DNA from: Gnetum montanum | Taxonomy: Eukaryota > Streptophyta > Gnetopsida > Gnetales > Gnetaceae | Length of the DNA stretch: 64,000 bases | Direction of reading: 5' to 3' | NCBI GenBank assembly: GCA_015680685.1 | Contig: MNCI01014915.1 | Span: 301,103 to 365,102, forward strand | Part shown: in pieces, positions 47,480 to 59,640 of the stretch | How positions within the stretch are numbered: position 1 is the stretch's first letter | Layout: each line of letters begins with the position of its first letter | Made by a program: the position numbers and the translations under genes | Notes under the pieces: model-generated | The model's input: the letters and a program-made list of their open reading frames with translations, nothing else | Told to the model about the DNA's origin: nothing | Database searches by the model: none

Positions 47480-48110
47480 TTGCATGTAGGTACTATTGGA
47501 TTTTAGATTCATCTGCACACTATATGTATGCTTTGATTGATGTGCTTTTGATAAACCAGAGTTTCTACACATAATTGCACCTCGTATCATTGTATGTGAT
47601 GCATGGAACTCACTTATTCTTGATCTTTCTGAATGCATTTTCTTTTAAAATATCCAAGGAAAGATCTCTAGTACTCATTCATGCATCAATAGTGCTCAAC
47701 CAAGCCCTTCCCATAATGATTTTGAAGTCCCCCTTGCAATTGTTAACCTTGATCACCAGGAAATCGGTAGGATACAACCACCTACAGATAGTGGTTATAA
47801 TGTCCTCCACTAATTCCAAGGGAATAGTGATGGACTAATCTACCAATTCTAAAAAAATGTTGCTCTTCTTGAGAGAAGGTAGGTTCTAGGCTTGGAACAT
47901 GTCATAGAAAATCAGGTTGATACTAGAACTTAAATCAAGAAGAGTTTTACATGGCTCATTTTTAGTGATTTGCAACTGAATGTGAGGATTGCTAGGATCA
48001 ACCCTTTTCTTGAGAAGGTTGCCAGCCTTGATACAATCAATTACACCATGGGTTAACATGATTGTGTGAAACTTGAGAGGAATTTTGCTTCAAGGGCTCT
48101 CAAAAGGAAT
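47480..48110 (-). pseudogene. G2 aspartic protease (broken)
   Basis: Collinear with the G3 protease. The minus strand shows a LLDLSSSINLI-type active-site block near 47900-47950, where the family has LLDSGS, so the catalytic motif is altered. ICRWLYPTDFLVIKVNN follows near 47735-47790, then IIMGRAWLS near 47695-47725, the ILGR-type motif. Stops interrupt it. Confidence 0.8.
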
Positions 48111-48199
48111 AGATGAAGAGGATGAAGGAGACACAGGGTGATCAAACACAAGAGTTAGTGAGGGCTTTGTAAGACTATTGATTCAAAAGAATGATCTTT

Positions 48200-50388
48200 T
48201 ATGGGATCTAGTTTCCAAACCACTCAATTGAGCAATCAGATGTAAGTTAATAGCACTGGTAGCATTACATTACTATGGCTATGTGGGAATTTTACCCTGC
48301 ATGGATGGAGTAGGTAGTAATTGGGTTGAGGATGGAGGAACATGTGTTGAAGGATGAGAAGGATGATAAGGATATGGGAATTTGCCTCTAGAAGATGGAG
48401 AATGAGCTTTATAGTACTCCATAGGGTAGTAATGATGCTGAAAGGAAGTGTGACTGGAAGAGTCATGTGGAGACATGGGTTGCTAAACATAGTACCCATA
48501 TGGATTGGGTTGTCTATAATAAGCTTAATGTTGCTAGTGGAACTACCTTATGTTGCCTTGAGGATAAGGCAACCTTCTAAGTGTTTTCCTTCATGCCAAT
48601 CTAGGATTTAGAGCATACACCCTAGATTCCTATAAGTGTGACACAATAGGGTAACATCCCTTGGGATGTTCATATTGGAAAATGTAACATTGACCATTAT
48701 CATCTAATTTTAACTCCACAACCTGTTCTATTACAACAACTTTATCCTTATCCCTTTGATAGGCACATTTAGCTTCCTTTCTTCTTGTGTTGTCATGATC
48801 ACTACCTTATTCTTTGGATTCTTCTACAATTTTCAAAGCAATTTAAAATTTTTCATCCAAAGTTTTCCACATTTTTTCAACCGTAGTCAAAATTTCAAAT
48901 ACTTATTTTTGAATTGGCAAGGTTTTTCACTTACAACTTCATCAAATGGTGCCTCTCCCTCATTGTTATAAAATTGAACCTTTCCTTTTTCTAATGGAAG
49001 GGTCCCAGTTATACCCCTTAGTACTTTCCTATTTTATTAACTCACCTTCTTCTTTTGTAATCTACTCAAGAGTTTTGAGAGTATCTCTTGGCATTGATCC
49101 CAAGAGTTCTCCTCATTTCTAATTAAAGCCCATTTATGGTATGGTGAAGCTACTCCCACTAAGAATAACCATGGCCACAACATCTGCACAAAAGGGAATC
49201 ATACCTTCCCATGGCTATGTCCAAGGGTTCATGTATTCCTTGTCACTAGCCTTGGATTTACTTTCTCAAATTGAACAGTTTGGAGTACGTCTGATATTTA
49301 CCATTGAATAGCTTAAGCATTATACTCCATCTATGAATTGATTTGAACTCCAAGAAGTGGATTAACTTTCTACTTCTTTTATGAGTGTCATGGGAAATAA
49401 CTTGAGTTTTTTCCAATCATTTTCGATGTTCTGCAAGGCATAAGCATTGTGAAATGCTTGAATATGGGTTTGTGGATTTGAGTTATATCCCCCTTCAAAT
49501 CTAGGGATATTGTTCATATCCAACCTCTTAATTATACTATCTTTCACATGCTTGGTTGGAATTCTAACTACCTTTGCAATGTTTAGCATTCTTCAAGTTG
49601 CAAGTAAAGGTTCATCATCATCATGATTTCAATGATGCCTATGATTTCCTTTGCTACCCCTTTAGTCATGATAGGGCTTACTATCATTGTCCCACCATTC
49701 ACCTCCATCACAGTTTCATCTGTTGTAGTTTCAATTAGATTCAGAGGAGGAAGAAGAAGATGTAGATGAAGAAGATGAAGAGGGAGGATTGCCATCACCA
49801 TGGTGTCTGCCACCTCCTCTCCTTGTGTTATGGCCATGATCATCAGGTTTATCATCATCACAATGCTTGCCTAAGCCTCTACCTTAGCTCCCACTTTTTC
49901 TTGAGCCTAGATTGTTGATAGTGGATTGTAAGTTTGGTTCAAATCCCCTTCATCAAAGTAAAGGGATGGAGAATCTTCATGTTGAGAATCCCCAAAGGGA
50001 GGATCCTCCTTGTCATTTTGATTTAACTGGAATAAGGGATTAGTGAACCATTTTCCCTTCATATCTTTATGGCACTTCTCCTGGTGTTGATCTCCTTTGC
50101 ATTATGTTTCAGTGGAATGGTAGTCTCAATAGTCATGGTCCTACATAATGTATTTGTCATGAAGATCCTGTATGCCCAACCTCTTAAGAGTTTGGAGTAG
50201 CATCCCAGGAACAGATTGATCAGGATGCAACAAAATGTTTCCCTCCATATCTCTCCACCACAATTGTTCATCCTAATGCAAGATGAAGGTGAAATTAGGT
50301 ACAAACCCATCTGTATGAGTGTACATCACTTTGAATTCTTAGGGCACTGGTGGTTTTGATTCATCATGCTTGTGAGAAGAAGGCATTT
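48200..50388 (-). pseudogene. gag: G2 gag (broken)
   Basis: Starts at ATG 50388 (MPSSHKHDESKPP), about 140 bases inside the primer site. The N-terminal block FTFILHQDEQLWWRDMEGNI (with one stop) matches G1. The capsid core with RLDMNNIPRFEGGYN lies at 49515-49560 and continues to about 49050. The C-terminal part (about 48600-48230) is Pro/His/Tyr-rich. Stops and frameshifts are frequent. Confidence 0.78.
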
Positions 50389-50525
50389 TTGATTAAAAGA
50401 AAAATTCAATGTGCTTTAATTATAATTATAATTTTTATTTTTTGAATGATTAAAACTTTAGGATTTATTCCAATGATCTCAAATAATATTTACTAAGTCC
50501 TAGATAGCATACATATTAAACTACA

Positions 50526-50545
50526 AGTTCCCAACAATACCACCA
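50526..50545 (-). other. G2 primer-binding site (tRNA-Asp type)
   Basis: The minus strand reads TGGTGGTATTGTTGGGAACT, one base inside the 5' LTR. The expected tRNA-Asp site is TGGCGCCGTTGCCGGGGA. The differences are mainly C-to-T and G-to-A. Confidence 0.72.
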
Positions 50546-50546
50546 A

Positions 50547-51441
50547 TGATGAGCAACAAGTAGAGCCTACGTCCAATCATACAAATCACTAAGCATTAAT
50601 GTACCATCTAGTCAAATTCCATGGAATTATAACCTTATAAGTACACTGGTCTCTAGGAAGTGAAAATAACCATTGCAATCACTATCTTCCCAATTACACT
50701 TGTAAAATGCAAAGGTATGGTTAAGTGAAACTGAGGCATATGATTTTTGTCATTTTTATGTTTTATGTTCTAAGTTGCCTAAGAATAAAGAATAGAGAAT
50801 TAAAGATATTTAATTTCTAATTTAATCTAACTAGCTAATATTTAATTAATCCTAGTATAAGTATCCATTTCCACTTGTCATACACATCCTATACACATTT
50901 AACACTACTAGATTATCAAACATTAAGCGTTACTAGGATTACCAAGCACTAAGTGTATGCTCGAAGTGGTCGTACTTATGTGCTTAATTTATCACTATTT
51001 AATCTAGCTTAATTTATTTATTAATAAATTATTTAATTACTTAAAGAATTAAAGGAAATTTCATGACATACTAAATTCATAAAGGAAATAATTAATCTAT
51101 TTCAAAGTGAGGCAAGGTTTATTAGAAAGCTTGTCTTTATTACTGCATACACGACAGTGCTTAGGTATAACGGTGCTCAAATAAAGATCCATACACTCTT
51201 TGGCTTCTACTATGGGCACTTAGAAAAATATTCTAACTTTCAAATAAGAAACTGCAAGAGCTCTGTTAGAACCGTGAGACTTATGTCATAAATGCGACTG
51301 GTGAGTGCACATTTATAGGTGAAAATAAACACTGCATTAATGGGGCCACATCAGCACATCAAATCCCACATCAATGTGACTGCATTGATGGGTCCCATTG
51401 ATGAGGTCACATCAACAAGGCCTCATCGATGCAACTCATCA
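50547..51441 (-). repeat. G2 5' LTR
   Basis: 895 bp; on the plus strand it begins TGATGAGCAACAAG and ends CAACTCATCA, followed by CAAAA. TATA box (plus CATTTATAGG) near 51309-51318. U3 holds CATCAATG, CATTGATGGG, CATCAACAAGG and CATCGATG repeats. Confidence 0.93.
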
Positions 51442-52198
51442 CAAAACGTCTTCCTCTTTGTTGAAAATCACCTCCAAAAATTGAAGGCCTTGAGTAATCA
51501 ATCAGTTTCTTTTCTTTTGATGGATTAAACCTTCCTCTACCTTTTTATCTCTTTGATTCTAATTTTATGTCATATAAGCCTATACTTCAACTCATCTAGT
51601 CCACTCAATAAATTAGTCAACTCATCCATTGTGTAGGTTGTAAGGTCTTTGGTTTGATAAATGATGCTGATGTCCTAATTATTTTTTGGATCATTATATA
51701 GAACTTGAACCACCTTATTAACTCTCTACTTCATTATGAAATTTAACTAATATTCATCTAAATTTATCAATGTTATTATAAATATTTTAAGAAAATATTT
51801 TAAAGACACATCTCTCATCAAGTATAGACTATTGAATTCCAAGGGATGTTTCAACAACTTCAACTTTCTATTCTCTATATTTTTCTTATCATCATTTTGT
51901 AGAGATTCCAACATTTTGTAGAGGTCATCTTGCTGATGATTATAGTTTCAATTATTCAAAAACACTAGTACATATGATTATGTTGACCAATGAGTCAATC
52001 TTCCTTTTTCTATTAAACTAATTTCTTTTCTTCCTTGTCAACATGTTTAGGTCTTGAGAAATTTGCAAGTTCTCCTTCAATAATATACAAACTTCATGAA
52101 TCTTCAGAATGAAGCATATTAAATAAATCCAATATGTGAAGTATTTTTCATCATTGAATATGACACTACATTTTGAAATATCCTTGATATTGGTAGCC
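51442..52198 (-). pseudogene. gag: A gag N-terminal part (broken)
   Basis: Begins at ATG 52198 with MATNIKDISKCSVIFNDEKY and continues with FTYWIYLICFILKIHEV, the W-containing lead of copia gag. It starts 18 bases inside the primer site, as usual in copia. The following part to 51447 is broken by stops, and the frame continues across G2 at 38360. Confidence 0.75.
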
Positions 52199-52215
52199 AT
52201 GATTTTCAATTCTTA

Positions 52216-52227
52216 GCTTTAATACCA
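52216..52227 (-). other. A primer-binding site (initiator Met type)
   Basis: The minus strand reads TGGTATTAAAGC, next to the 5' LTR. Ten of 12 bases agree with TGGTATCAGAGC. Confidence 0.8.
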
Positions 52228-52228
52228 T

Positions 52229-53515
52229 TGTCTTAAAGCACATAGCAAGTAAGGTTGGGATATTAGGCACAAATAGCAAAAATGATTTTAAGATCATTTG
52301 AGAAACTAAAACTTGGCCATAAGTTGAATATGGGTCATAGTCCTTGATTTATTTCCTATCATGAAAAAACCATGAGTTGTGCTTAGGTCATGTTGTCTAT
52401 TGTAAGCTAGTCTAAAGGAAATCATGAATAGTAGTAAATATAAACTTCTTGATGTGGCTTGACTACAAGCGAGACACAAGACATGGTAGATGATGCAAGC
52501 TATTCTCAAGTTATGGAAAATATCAAATTTTCAAAACACCATGATTCATAGTAAAAAATAGTTTAAAATATCGTGATTCATGGTTTGATTGCATATTTTA
52601 CTAAGAATAATCATGAGTAAACCATAAATAAACAAGGAGGCTATGGTCAAGTCCTAATAATTATAGCATCATAAAAAATAAAATAGATTGAACTTCAAAT
52701 TTGAAATTTACAAGCATCTATTAACTTGACTCTTCATAGAAAGACTACAAAAAATTAACAATGACTCAAACCTTTAAATAAAAGTGATATAAAAATTAAT
52801 TTAGACATATTTTAACATCAAATTCATAGGATTCTTTCTCTTCTCAACATGAAACATCAACAATTGTAAACAAAAGCTTTAATTCTCACTTGAAGGTCTT
52901 AGATATAGTACATAAGTTTCTAGAATAATGATCAAATATATAATCATATTAAATATCCCCTTCAATTTGAATCATATGAGAAAATTTGAATGGAATTGGG
53001 AAATCAAATAAGGATTCAAAGAAGATCCACAAGAATTACTTAAAACCCTTAAACATAAAAAAAATAAATATTATGGAATAACTTTAGAACCTATAAAATC
53101 GATAATTAAATGTTAATTTTTTATGGAAAAACTATGAAATTAGAAATAGACTATGAAATAGGATGTGAAATGATATGAAATATTTGAGCTAAAACTAGAT
53201 TTATGCTATGAACTCAATATGAAATATCAAAGAAAAGAAAAAAGAACTTAAAGCTGAAAGAACTTCAACATAAGGAACTTCTTCCTTTACTTCTTTATTG
53301 AATGAAATGAGAGCAAAATTAGAATGCAATGAGCTTTACATATACATTCACATCAAGCTTAAAATAAAAACCTTGGTCTTCTTTTATAGCATTTGAAAAG
53401 AAGACACATGACATAAAACCTCTTCCTTACTTTTGGACTTTGTGCTAACCTAAACTTTAAAACATCATGATTTCATGAAATTTATTCAAAGGAATGATAT
53501 ATAACATAGATCATA
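52229..53515 (-). repeat. A 5' LTR (distal end lost to element D)
   Basis: Begins (plus) TGTCTTAAAGC. Similar to 31590-33071 as far as about 53515, with a deletion of about 100 bases near 53480. Element D starts at 53516 inside it. The rest of the LTR was not found to the right of D. Confidence 0.72.
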
Positions 53516-54254
53516 TGTTTGAATTTAAGGTCTATAAAAAGTAGTAAAATCAAATTTATTGAGCAAAATGTCACAAGTATAATAGACAAATAAATCACAG
53601 ATATATAACCATAAGGTAATCCATGATTGTAGTACATAGATAGGAATGAATCATTTATATGATCATCAAGGATTGAGGATTATCAAGCATACACAATCAA
53701 ATTCATAGCTTGTGCACTAAATAGAAGTGAAAACAATAAACATCAAATCATGAATAACAAGAACACATGGTTTTATCTATACAAACTCAACCTGTAGCAA
53801 AGAACTTGGTAAAATATAGTATACTAAGTATATAGTACAAGTCAAAAATAACCAAGTTAGAATAGCATAGTATAATAATAACTATGTAGTTTGTAACCCA
53901 TAGTTATGATGTGTCTATTGTATATTGAATGTGTATATATAGAACATAACAGTGAAGTCTCTTTTATTACTTTTGAAATCTAAGAGACATGTCTTTTCTT
54001 CAATAGACACATACCCTTTTGTAGGATAATTAACTAATCATATCTTCATGTAAATCATAACGGTTATACATATTTTTCAATAACATGCCCATTGAGATTG
54101 ATAATCATAATATTACTTAACAATTTCTTTCAAGCTCAACGTGGATGAAATTTCATTAAATAACTTACTAAAGCTTTACTATTAATCACTTTTCTATGAA
54201 TTTATATTTTATTATTTTTAATATTTAGAATAAATTTAAGGATATTAAGCACCA
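53516..54254 (-). repeat. D 3' LTR
   Basis: Aligns with 57130-58105 after removal of the solo LTR (GAATTT(A/G)AGGTCTA near the start, CATAGCTTGTGCACT(A/T)AA in the middle). A TATA-like GTATATATAGAAC lies at 53932-53944. Confidence 0.75.
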
Positions 54255-57117
54255 ATTATTTCCCCTCAAACTACACTTTAACATTGAAGAATTTTTATGT
54301 GTACCTTATGATTTTGGTGAAGTTTTTTCTAATGCCATGTATAGGATCCCTTTTATTAAATACTTAATTTTGTTTATTACAAACCATGTATATCAAAACT
54401 AGTATTTTTCAAATGGTAAAGCTATAATTTATTGTTATATTATAGTTTTTTGATGGTTTCATCATCCTACCTTTTTATTAATATATCTTTAGAGTTTAAT
54501 AAATTCCTTGAAATGGTAAGGAAACTATGATAAGAAACTAAATGGAAAATGGTTTCTTTAAAAGATACTATAGCCTAGATAATAATTAATTTTAAAATAA
54601 AATATACCTTTGAAGCCACAACACTTCTAAAATTATCCTCTAAAAACAAAGAAACCTATTGGAATTTTATATTTACATTTTATGAAAGATCAAAATTTAA
54701 CATACTATCAAATTCATGGAAGGTAGAATTATCTTTAATACTTACTTTCTCTTTGGTTTGTGAAGGATTCTCAAATACTTATATTAAAATTGTGGTGGTT
54801 GTAATAGTGAAGTAAGAATGCCTAGAAGAAGAAGAACTATTATAGCTAAAATGTCTTTTGACCATTTGAGTAATAGAAACTCCTTTGTAGCTTACTTTTC
54901 TTTCCCTAACATTGTTGCAATGTTTGAATTGTAGAGGTTAAATTGCTTTCTTATTAAACTACTAGATAAACTGTAGAGTTCCAAGTCTTAAATCCTCTTA
55001 TTTAACTCATCCACCCATGCTAATATGTTACATTGAAAGAACTATAGCTTATGGATATTTTCCTTTGCTAACATATCATGCATATAACAAGTAGTAACAT
55101 AAAAATATATATTCAAAGAGGATGACTAAATTTTAAGATAGTTTCTTTAATTTTACCATAGTTTGTTCAATGACTTTTAACTCCAAAACTTTATTTTTGC
55201 AATTTATTAAGTTCATGTAACTCAAAGAATTGAAGATGTATTCATTTGGAATATTCTATTTAATGGTTAAGTTAAAGAATTTAATTGCGACTTCATACTC
55301 TAGAAATTTATTTTCCAAAGAATAGTCATACATTATCAAATCATGGGTGCTACTATTGATTAGTACATCTATGTCATTTAACAATGTTTTTTGAGGAACC
55401 ATGATAGTTCCTCTTATTTCAATCTATTTTGCCTTCTCCATGCTCTATGTCTCTAAACCACTAACTATGATAATGGAGGAAATAAATGACCGTAGGATAC
55501 TTAGTCCTTATGATATTTTTAATTTATGCATCAAATGAATTCAATTCTTGGAAGTGGGGAATTTAGGATTCATGATTCAAAACACATTTAGGTGTGTAAG
55601 TATATGCAAAGACTATGTACGATTTTGTAGGAGGGGATGGAAATTAAAATATAATAAAAATATTTAAATTATATTTTTGTTTATTTTTAAAAAATTTAAA
55701 TTTATTAAACATTATTTTAAATTTAATTTAAATAAAAAGTATGCACTGAAAATCTAATGCACTTTTATTCACACTCCTACTTCCAATACACACCGTACAT
55801 GGAAATTTTTTGAGATTCATGAATCCCAATGTATAGGTCTTAATCATCTCAAATTTAACCTAATGCATAATAGATATATACATAAACAAAATCTAGGAAT
55901 ATAATTAATGAAGCTTATTAAGAAAGTAATAAATCCTTATTTACTACTTTAGGATGCAAAATTAATCAATATCTTACTTTAGTCACACTAAGCATGTAGT
56001 AGAATGAGTGCCTGTCAAGTTTACTTCACTTTTCTATCCCATACAATAATATGAGTAGAGATTATTTCTACCAAATGTATTCATGATTCCTATAGAAACT
56101 AAATGAAAAGATGTTGATTAAGCAACTTAGCTATCTTTGTGAACCTAGTGTTGTCCTTGAATATGAAAAGGAGGTTTGTAATATTGATGTTGATTACCTT
56201 TGGAGCTCTACCAACCAACACAGTTCTATAATAGGAATGCAAACACTTGGAAGAGATCCTCAAAAATATAAATCATTTGTCATGGTGTTAAAAAAATATT
56301 CTTCATGGTAAGTCCATAAAATAAAAAAATATCTTCATGTCACTAGTAAATAAGTTAAAATCCATAAACTTCATAAGACCAGACACAAAAAACTCTTGAG
56401 GTTAATCCTAAACAATTGTTTAGTTGACTCAAGTATGTAGTTGTAAATCACAAATCAAAATTTTAGTGTGACATATAGTTTGAATTTCTTGTCATTTAAT
56501 TTTGCCTCTAAAGACCTCAACAAGTCAGAAACTAGTGAATAATACATGTAATTCATTAATTATATAGAGAATTTGCTAACATAAAACTTTGGCTATACAA
56601 AAGCTTGGTAGGTGAGTCGTCATTGATAACCACCAAATATTTATTCCTCTTTGGTGTTATGAAACCTTTGACAAATGCAAAATGATGTAATTAAATAGTC
56701 TATCTCTTGGAAAGATTGAAGAAGATCAAGCTTACTACAATTAACAAATAAAAAACAATAGGATAGATAAGCAACTAACTAGTACAATGATTCAAGGATG
56801 GAGGCAAGAAAGATGAAAATTGTAGAAGAAAACCCTTAGCAACAACCTAATAATGAAATTGCAAGAAACTCTTCTATGCCAAATATACATAAAAATCACT
56901 AACAACCCTAGATAAGGACCACCTTAGGAAGCATAATTACTACAATAGCAAGAACATATATGAGCACAAATTGTGAATAGCTTAGTACGCCCCCTTCATA
57001 CTTAAGCTTGTGATCATATATGATTTTATGCATTTAGTATGATCACCTAAGTCTTTAATTGCACTAACTTAATTCATTATTTAAGTAAATAAACAACTTA
57101 TTCAACAAACCATCCAA
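54255..57117 (-). other. D interior, weakly coding, no known domain
   Basis: The minus strand has patches that read as protein, for example VPQKTLLNDIDVLINSSTHD with continuation near 55270-55400, and a Ser/Thr-rich stretch near 54780-54900. They could be parts of a gag-like or unknown protein. I found no protease, RT or integrase motif. Stops are frequent. A plus-strand open frame at 56111-56311 has no family resemblance. Confidence 0.4.
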
Positions 57118-57129
57118 GCTTCATTACCA

Positions 57130-58107
57130 TATTAGAATTTGAGGTCTACAAAAAGTAGCAAAACCAAATTTATTGAAAAAAAAATTCACCAATGTAATAG
57201 ATAGACACACCATAATTATATATCCACAAGGCAATCCACCATTATTGTTACATCCCATCCCTAGATGTCATGGAAAACATCAAATATATGATATATTATA
57301 CATTATGCATACAAAGAAAATATACCAAATAAGAAATATATGTGATATTTGACATTATGTATAAAGGAAATAATAAGAAAAATGCAAAAAGAGAAAGAAA
57401 AGAATGCCTTATTGATATGGAATAGTGTATCCAAATCGTGCTCTGAGAGTGTTCCTTGAGGTTTTCTTCCTTTGGAATCTATCCCTTAAAGGCAATCCAG
57501 CACTACCACCATGATTAGGCCTATAACTCAACTAGAAGAAATGGCTAGTCCACTTCCTGTTCTGCTTCACCCAGCTTCCCATGACTTGACTATATCAACT
57601 TTGCCACTCCATGCTGGCACGACCTCTAACCTAGGGTATAAATGCCTTAGCTCAAACCTCCAAAGGTTGCCTTAAGATACATGTTCGTTATTACAACATG
57701 CCCTTTCAAGTCTTAATCACAACTACCCTTTTGGGTGTTGTTAAGATGACAATAATACTTGCTATGAAGAGACACCATCTTCATTAGGCAATAGCATCAT
57801 TTGGGAATGGGGATGTGACAATCATAGTATGTAGATAGGACATAATTCATCTAGATGAGTAACAAATATTAAGAATTATCAAGGCTACACAATAAGCTTC
57901 ATAGCTTGTGCACTTAACATAGGTACAAAAAAAAACATTAAAGTATGAATAACAAGAACTCATGATTATGTTTATACACACTCATGGTATAGAAAAGAAC
58001 TTGATAAATGTAGTATACTAAATAAAATATATGAGTCTAAAATAACCGAGTCAAAATAGTAGAGTATAAGAACAACTATGTAGTTTATAACTAATGGTTG
58101 TGGAAAA
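57130..58107 (-). repeat. D 5' LTR with solo LTR inside
   Basis: Starts TATTAGAATTT (plus) next to the primer site. Similarity to the left LTR resumes after 57825 and stops near 58107. Confidence 0.7.
57246..57820. mobile_element. Solo LTR of a chromovirus-like gypsy element
   Basis: 575 bp, starting TGTTACATCCC and ending GGGATGTGACA, inverted ends typical of chromovirus LTRs. It is flanked by ATTAT (57241-57245) and ATCAT (57821-57825). The uninterrupted site is visible in the left LTR of D near 53620. It is GC-richer than its surroundings, so possibly younger. Strand not assigned. Confidence 0.82.
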
Positions 58108-58644
58108 AAAATTAACACTACAATATATACCCATTATCATAACAATAAGATAATATCTACATATATGTTCCTAAACATATAATGTATACAACATCTAAAT
58201 AACTACTCTCCAAACCTTTGACACCCCAAATAATTTTCTAAATTAAACAAATAACCTATCAAAAAAACTAATAGTACCATATATACCCAATCTAATAATA
58301 GCAACATAATATCCAGACCCATGAAAAAAATTGTTGAATTTATCAAATATCCTATATAAAAATAAATACCTCACTACTCCCCATATAATAAAACAATATA
58401 AAAAATTTATATGAATCCAAACCCATAAAAATTACTTAGTTAAACCCTCAAATTCTAAATCAAACAATAAACCCATTAATAAAAACTACTGTACAAGAGC
58501 ATAATCCATTCACCAATTTGTTCCGTCACACTTCACATGTTGCTAGCCTAGAGGTATGTTATACATAGTATAGATTCAACCTATCTATAATTTAGAAAAA
58601 TAATAAAAACAACATAACATTGCATACATGCTTATAACAATAAC
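58108..58644. other. AT-rich spacer with a short repeated block
   Basis: CATATATACCCA-like blocks recur near 58112-58155 and 58270-58310 (ACAATATATACCCATTATC and ACCATATATACCCAATCTA), followed by AATAAGATAATAT-like sequence. No gene seen. Confidence 0.5.
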
Positions 58645-59640
58645 TGATGAGTGGCGAGGTACCCCTACACTCAACCATACGAAACGAGCATAGCACGCAC
58701 GATCCGGTCGAACTTCGCAGACTAAATTCCTAAACGCCTCATGGAACACTTAGGGTTAATGATTCGTTATCTTCCCAGACTTACTTGTTGTTGTCATAGT
58801 GTATGGTTAAGTAAGTCCGAGGTATATGATTTTTATGGTCTTTTATGGTTTTTCTCCTATGCTATCAAGGTGAAGGGTTGAGAGAGCTAACTAACTCTAA
58901 CTAAGGACTAAGTCTACATTAACTAGCATTAGCATCCGTTCCCACTTACCGTACACACCCTGAACTATGCAACTATGGCTACCAAATGCTAATCGTTACT
59001 GGGATCACCACATGTAACGCATGTGCTTGAAGTGGTCGTACTGAGGTACTTAACTAGCCTAAACGTGATGAGCAGCTGATTCCTTGACTAGCTGTACACA
59101 TCCGTAGATGCTCGTAATCAAGTCGTACTCATCCGACATTATAGGAGTTGAGGGTGAGAGAGACTAATCACAATGAGCAACCGATTCCCTGGTTAGCCGT
59201 ACACATTTGTCAATGCTTGTAATCAAGTCGTACTCATGCCGTGCTAATGCAAGTAATAAATAATAGGTAATAAATCCTATTCCATGCACTACAAGGTTTA
59301 TCCACTAAGCTCGTCTTTATCGTCGTACACAACTTGCGTTCTAGTACAAAGCTGCTCGAATAAAGATTCGTTCACTTGGGGACTCCTACTCCGGGCACAT
59401 GGAAAATATTCTATCTCTGGAGTGATCAAACTGCCAGAGTTTCCCTACTTTAAGCCTAGGATGGGATATAAGGGGAGTGCCACCTCTTATTTATAGATTT
59501 GACGGTGGACTGCGATATCGAGTAAGCGATCACAGGGGACGACGCGATATCGCATACAAGATATCACATGTGATGCGATATCATGGCGGCTGCGATATCA
59601 CATACCCGATATCGTGGCTTGTGTGAATCGTGTCTCATCA
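58645..59640 (-). repeat. G3 3' LTR, GATATC type
   Basis: 996 bp, plus strand TGATGAGTGGCGAGG...GTCTCATCA. TATA box (plus CTTATTTATAGA) near 59487-59498. U3 holds GCGATATCGAG, GCGATATCGC, AAGATATC, GCGATATCATGG and CGATATCG repeats. It is longer than the G2 LTR partly through a duplication of about 105 bases (from 59068 and 59173; shared GTAATCAAGTCGTACTCAT). Confidence 0.93.

Larger units (their letters stand above)
38366..51441 (-). mobile_element. G2: complete Ty3/gypsy retrotransposon with extra ORF
   Basis: A 13,076-bp element, flanked by CAAAA. Both LTRs are 895 bp (38366-39260 and 50547-51441). Minus-strand order: 5' LTR, tRNA-Asp-type primer site (50526-50545), gag, protease, RT, RNase H, integrase, 3' UTR, an additional long ORF (42375-39510), and 3' LTR. 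The LTRs differ clearly, so the insertion is not recent. All frames have stops. It belongs to the same superfamily as G1 and G3. Confidence 0.93.
31590..53515 (-). mobile_element. A: Ty1/copia retrotransposon split by four insertions
   Basis: Minus-strand copia element: 5' LTR 52229-53515 (right), primer site 52216-52227, gag, integrase, RT, RNase H, 3' LTR about 31590-33071 (left). Removing four insertions (33344-34234, 34924-35916, 36590-37520, 38366-51441), each with one target duplication, restores a continuous copia order. The LTRs have inverted ends TGTCTT/AAGACA (AAGATA at 33066-33071). The two LTRs differ a good deal, so the element is old. Element D is inserted in the 5' LTR. Confidence 0.85.
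53516..58107 (-). mobile_element. D: LTR retrotransposon without recognisable polymerase
   Basis: LTRs at 53516-54254 and 57130-58107 (the right one contains a solo LTR at 57246-57820 and is truncated at its outer end). A primer-like TGGTAATGAAGC (minus strand, 57118-57129) abuts the right LTR. A polypurine GAGGGGAAATAAT (minus) is at 54256-54268 beside the left LTR. So it is a minus-strand element of about 2.9 kb of interior. Confidence 0.7.

Noticed and set aside
56111-56311. Plus-strand open frame of 66 codons as a gene
   Set aside because: No family resemblance, no context, and it is antisense to the interior of element D.
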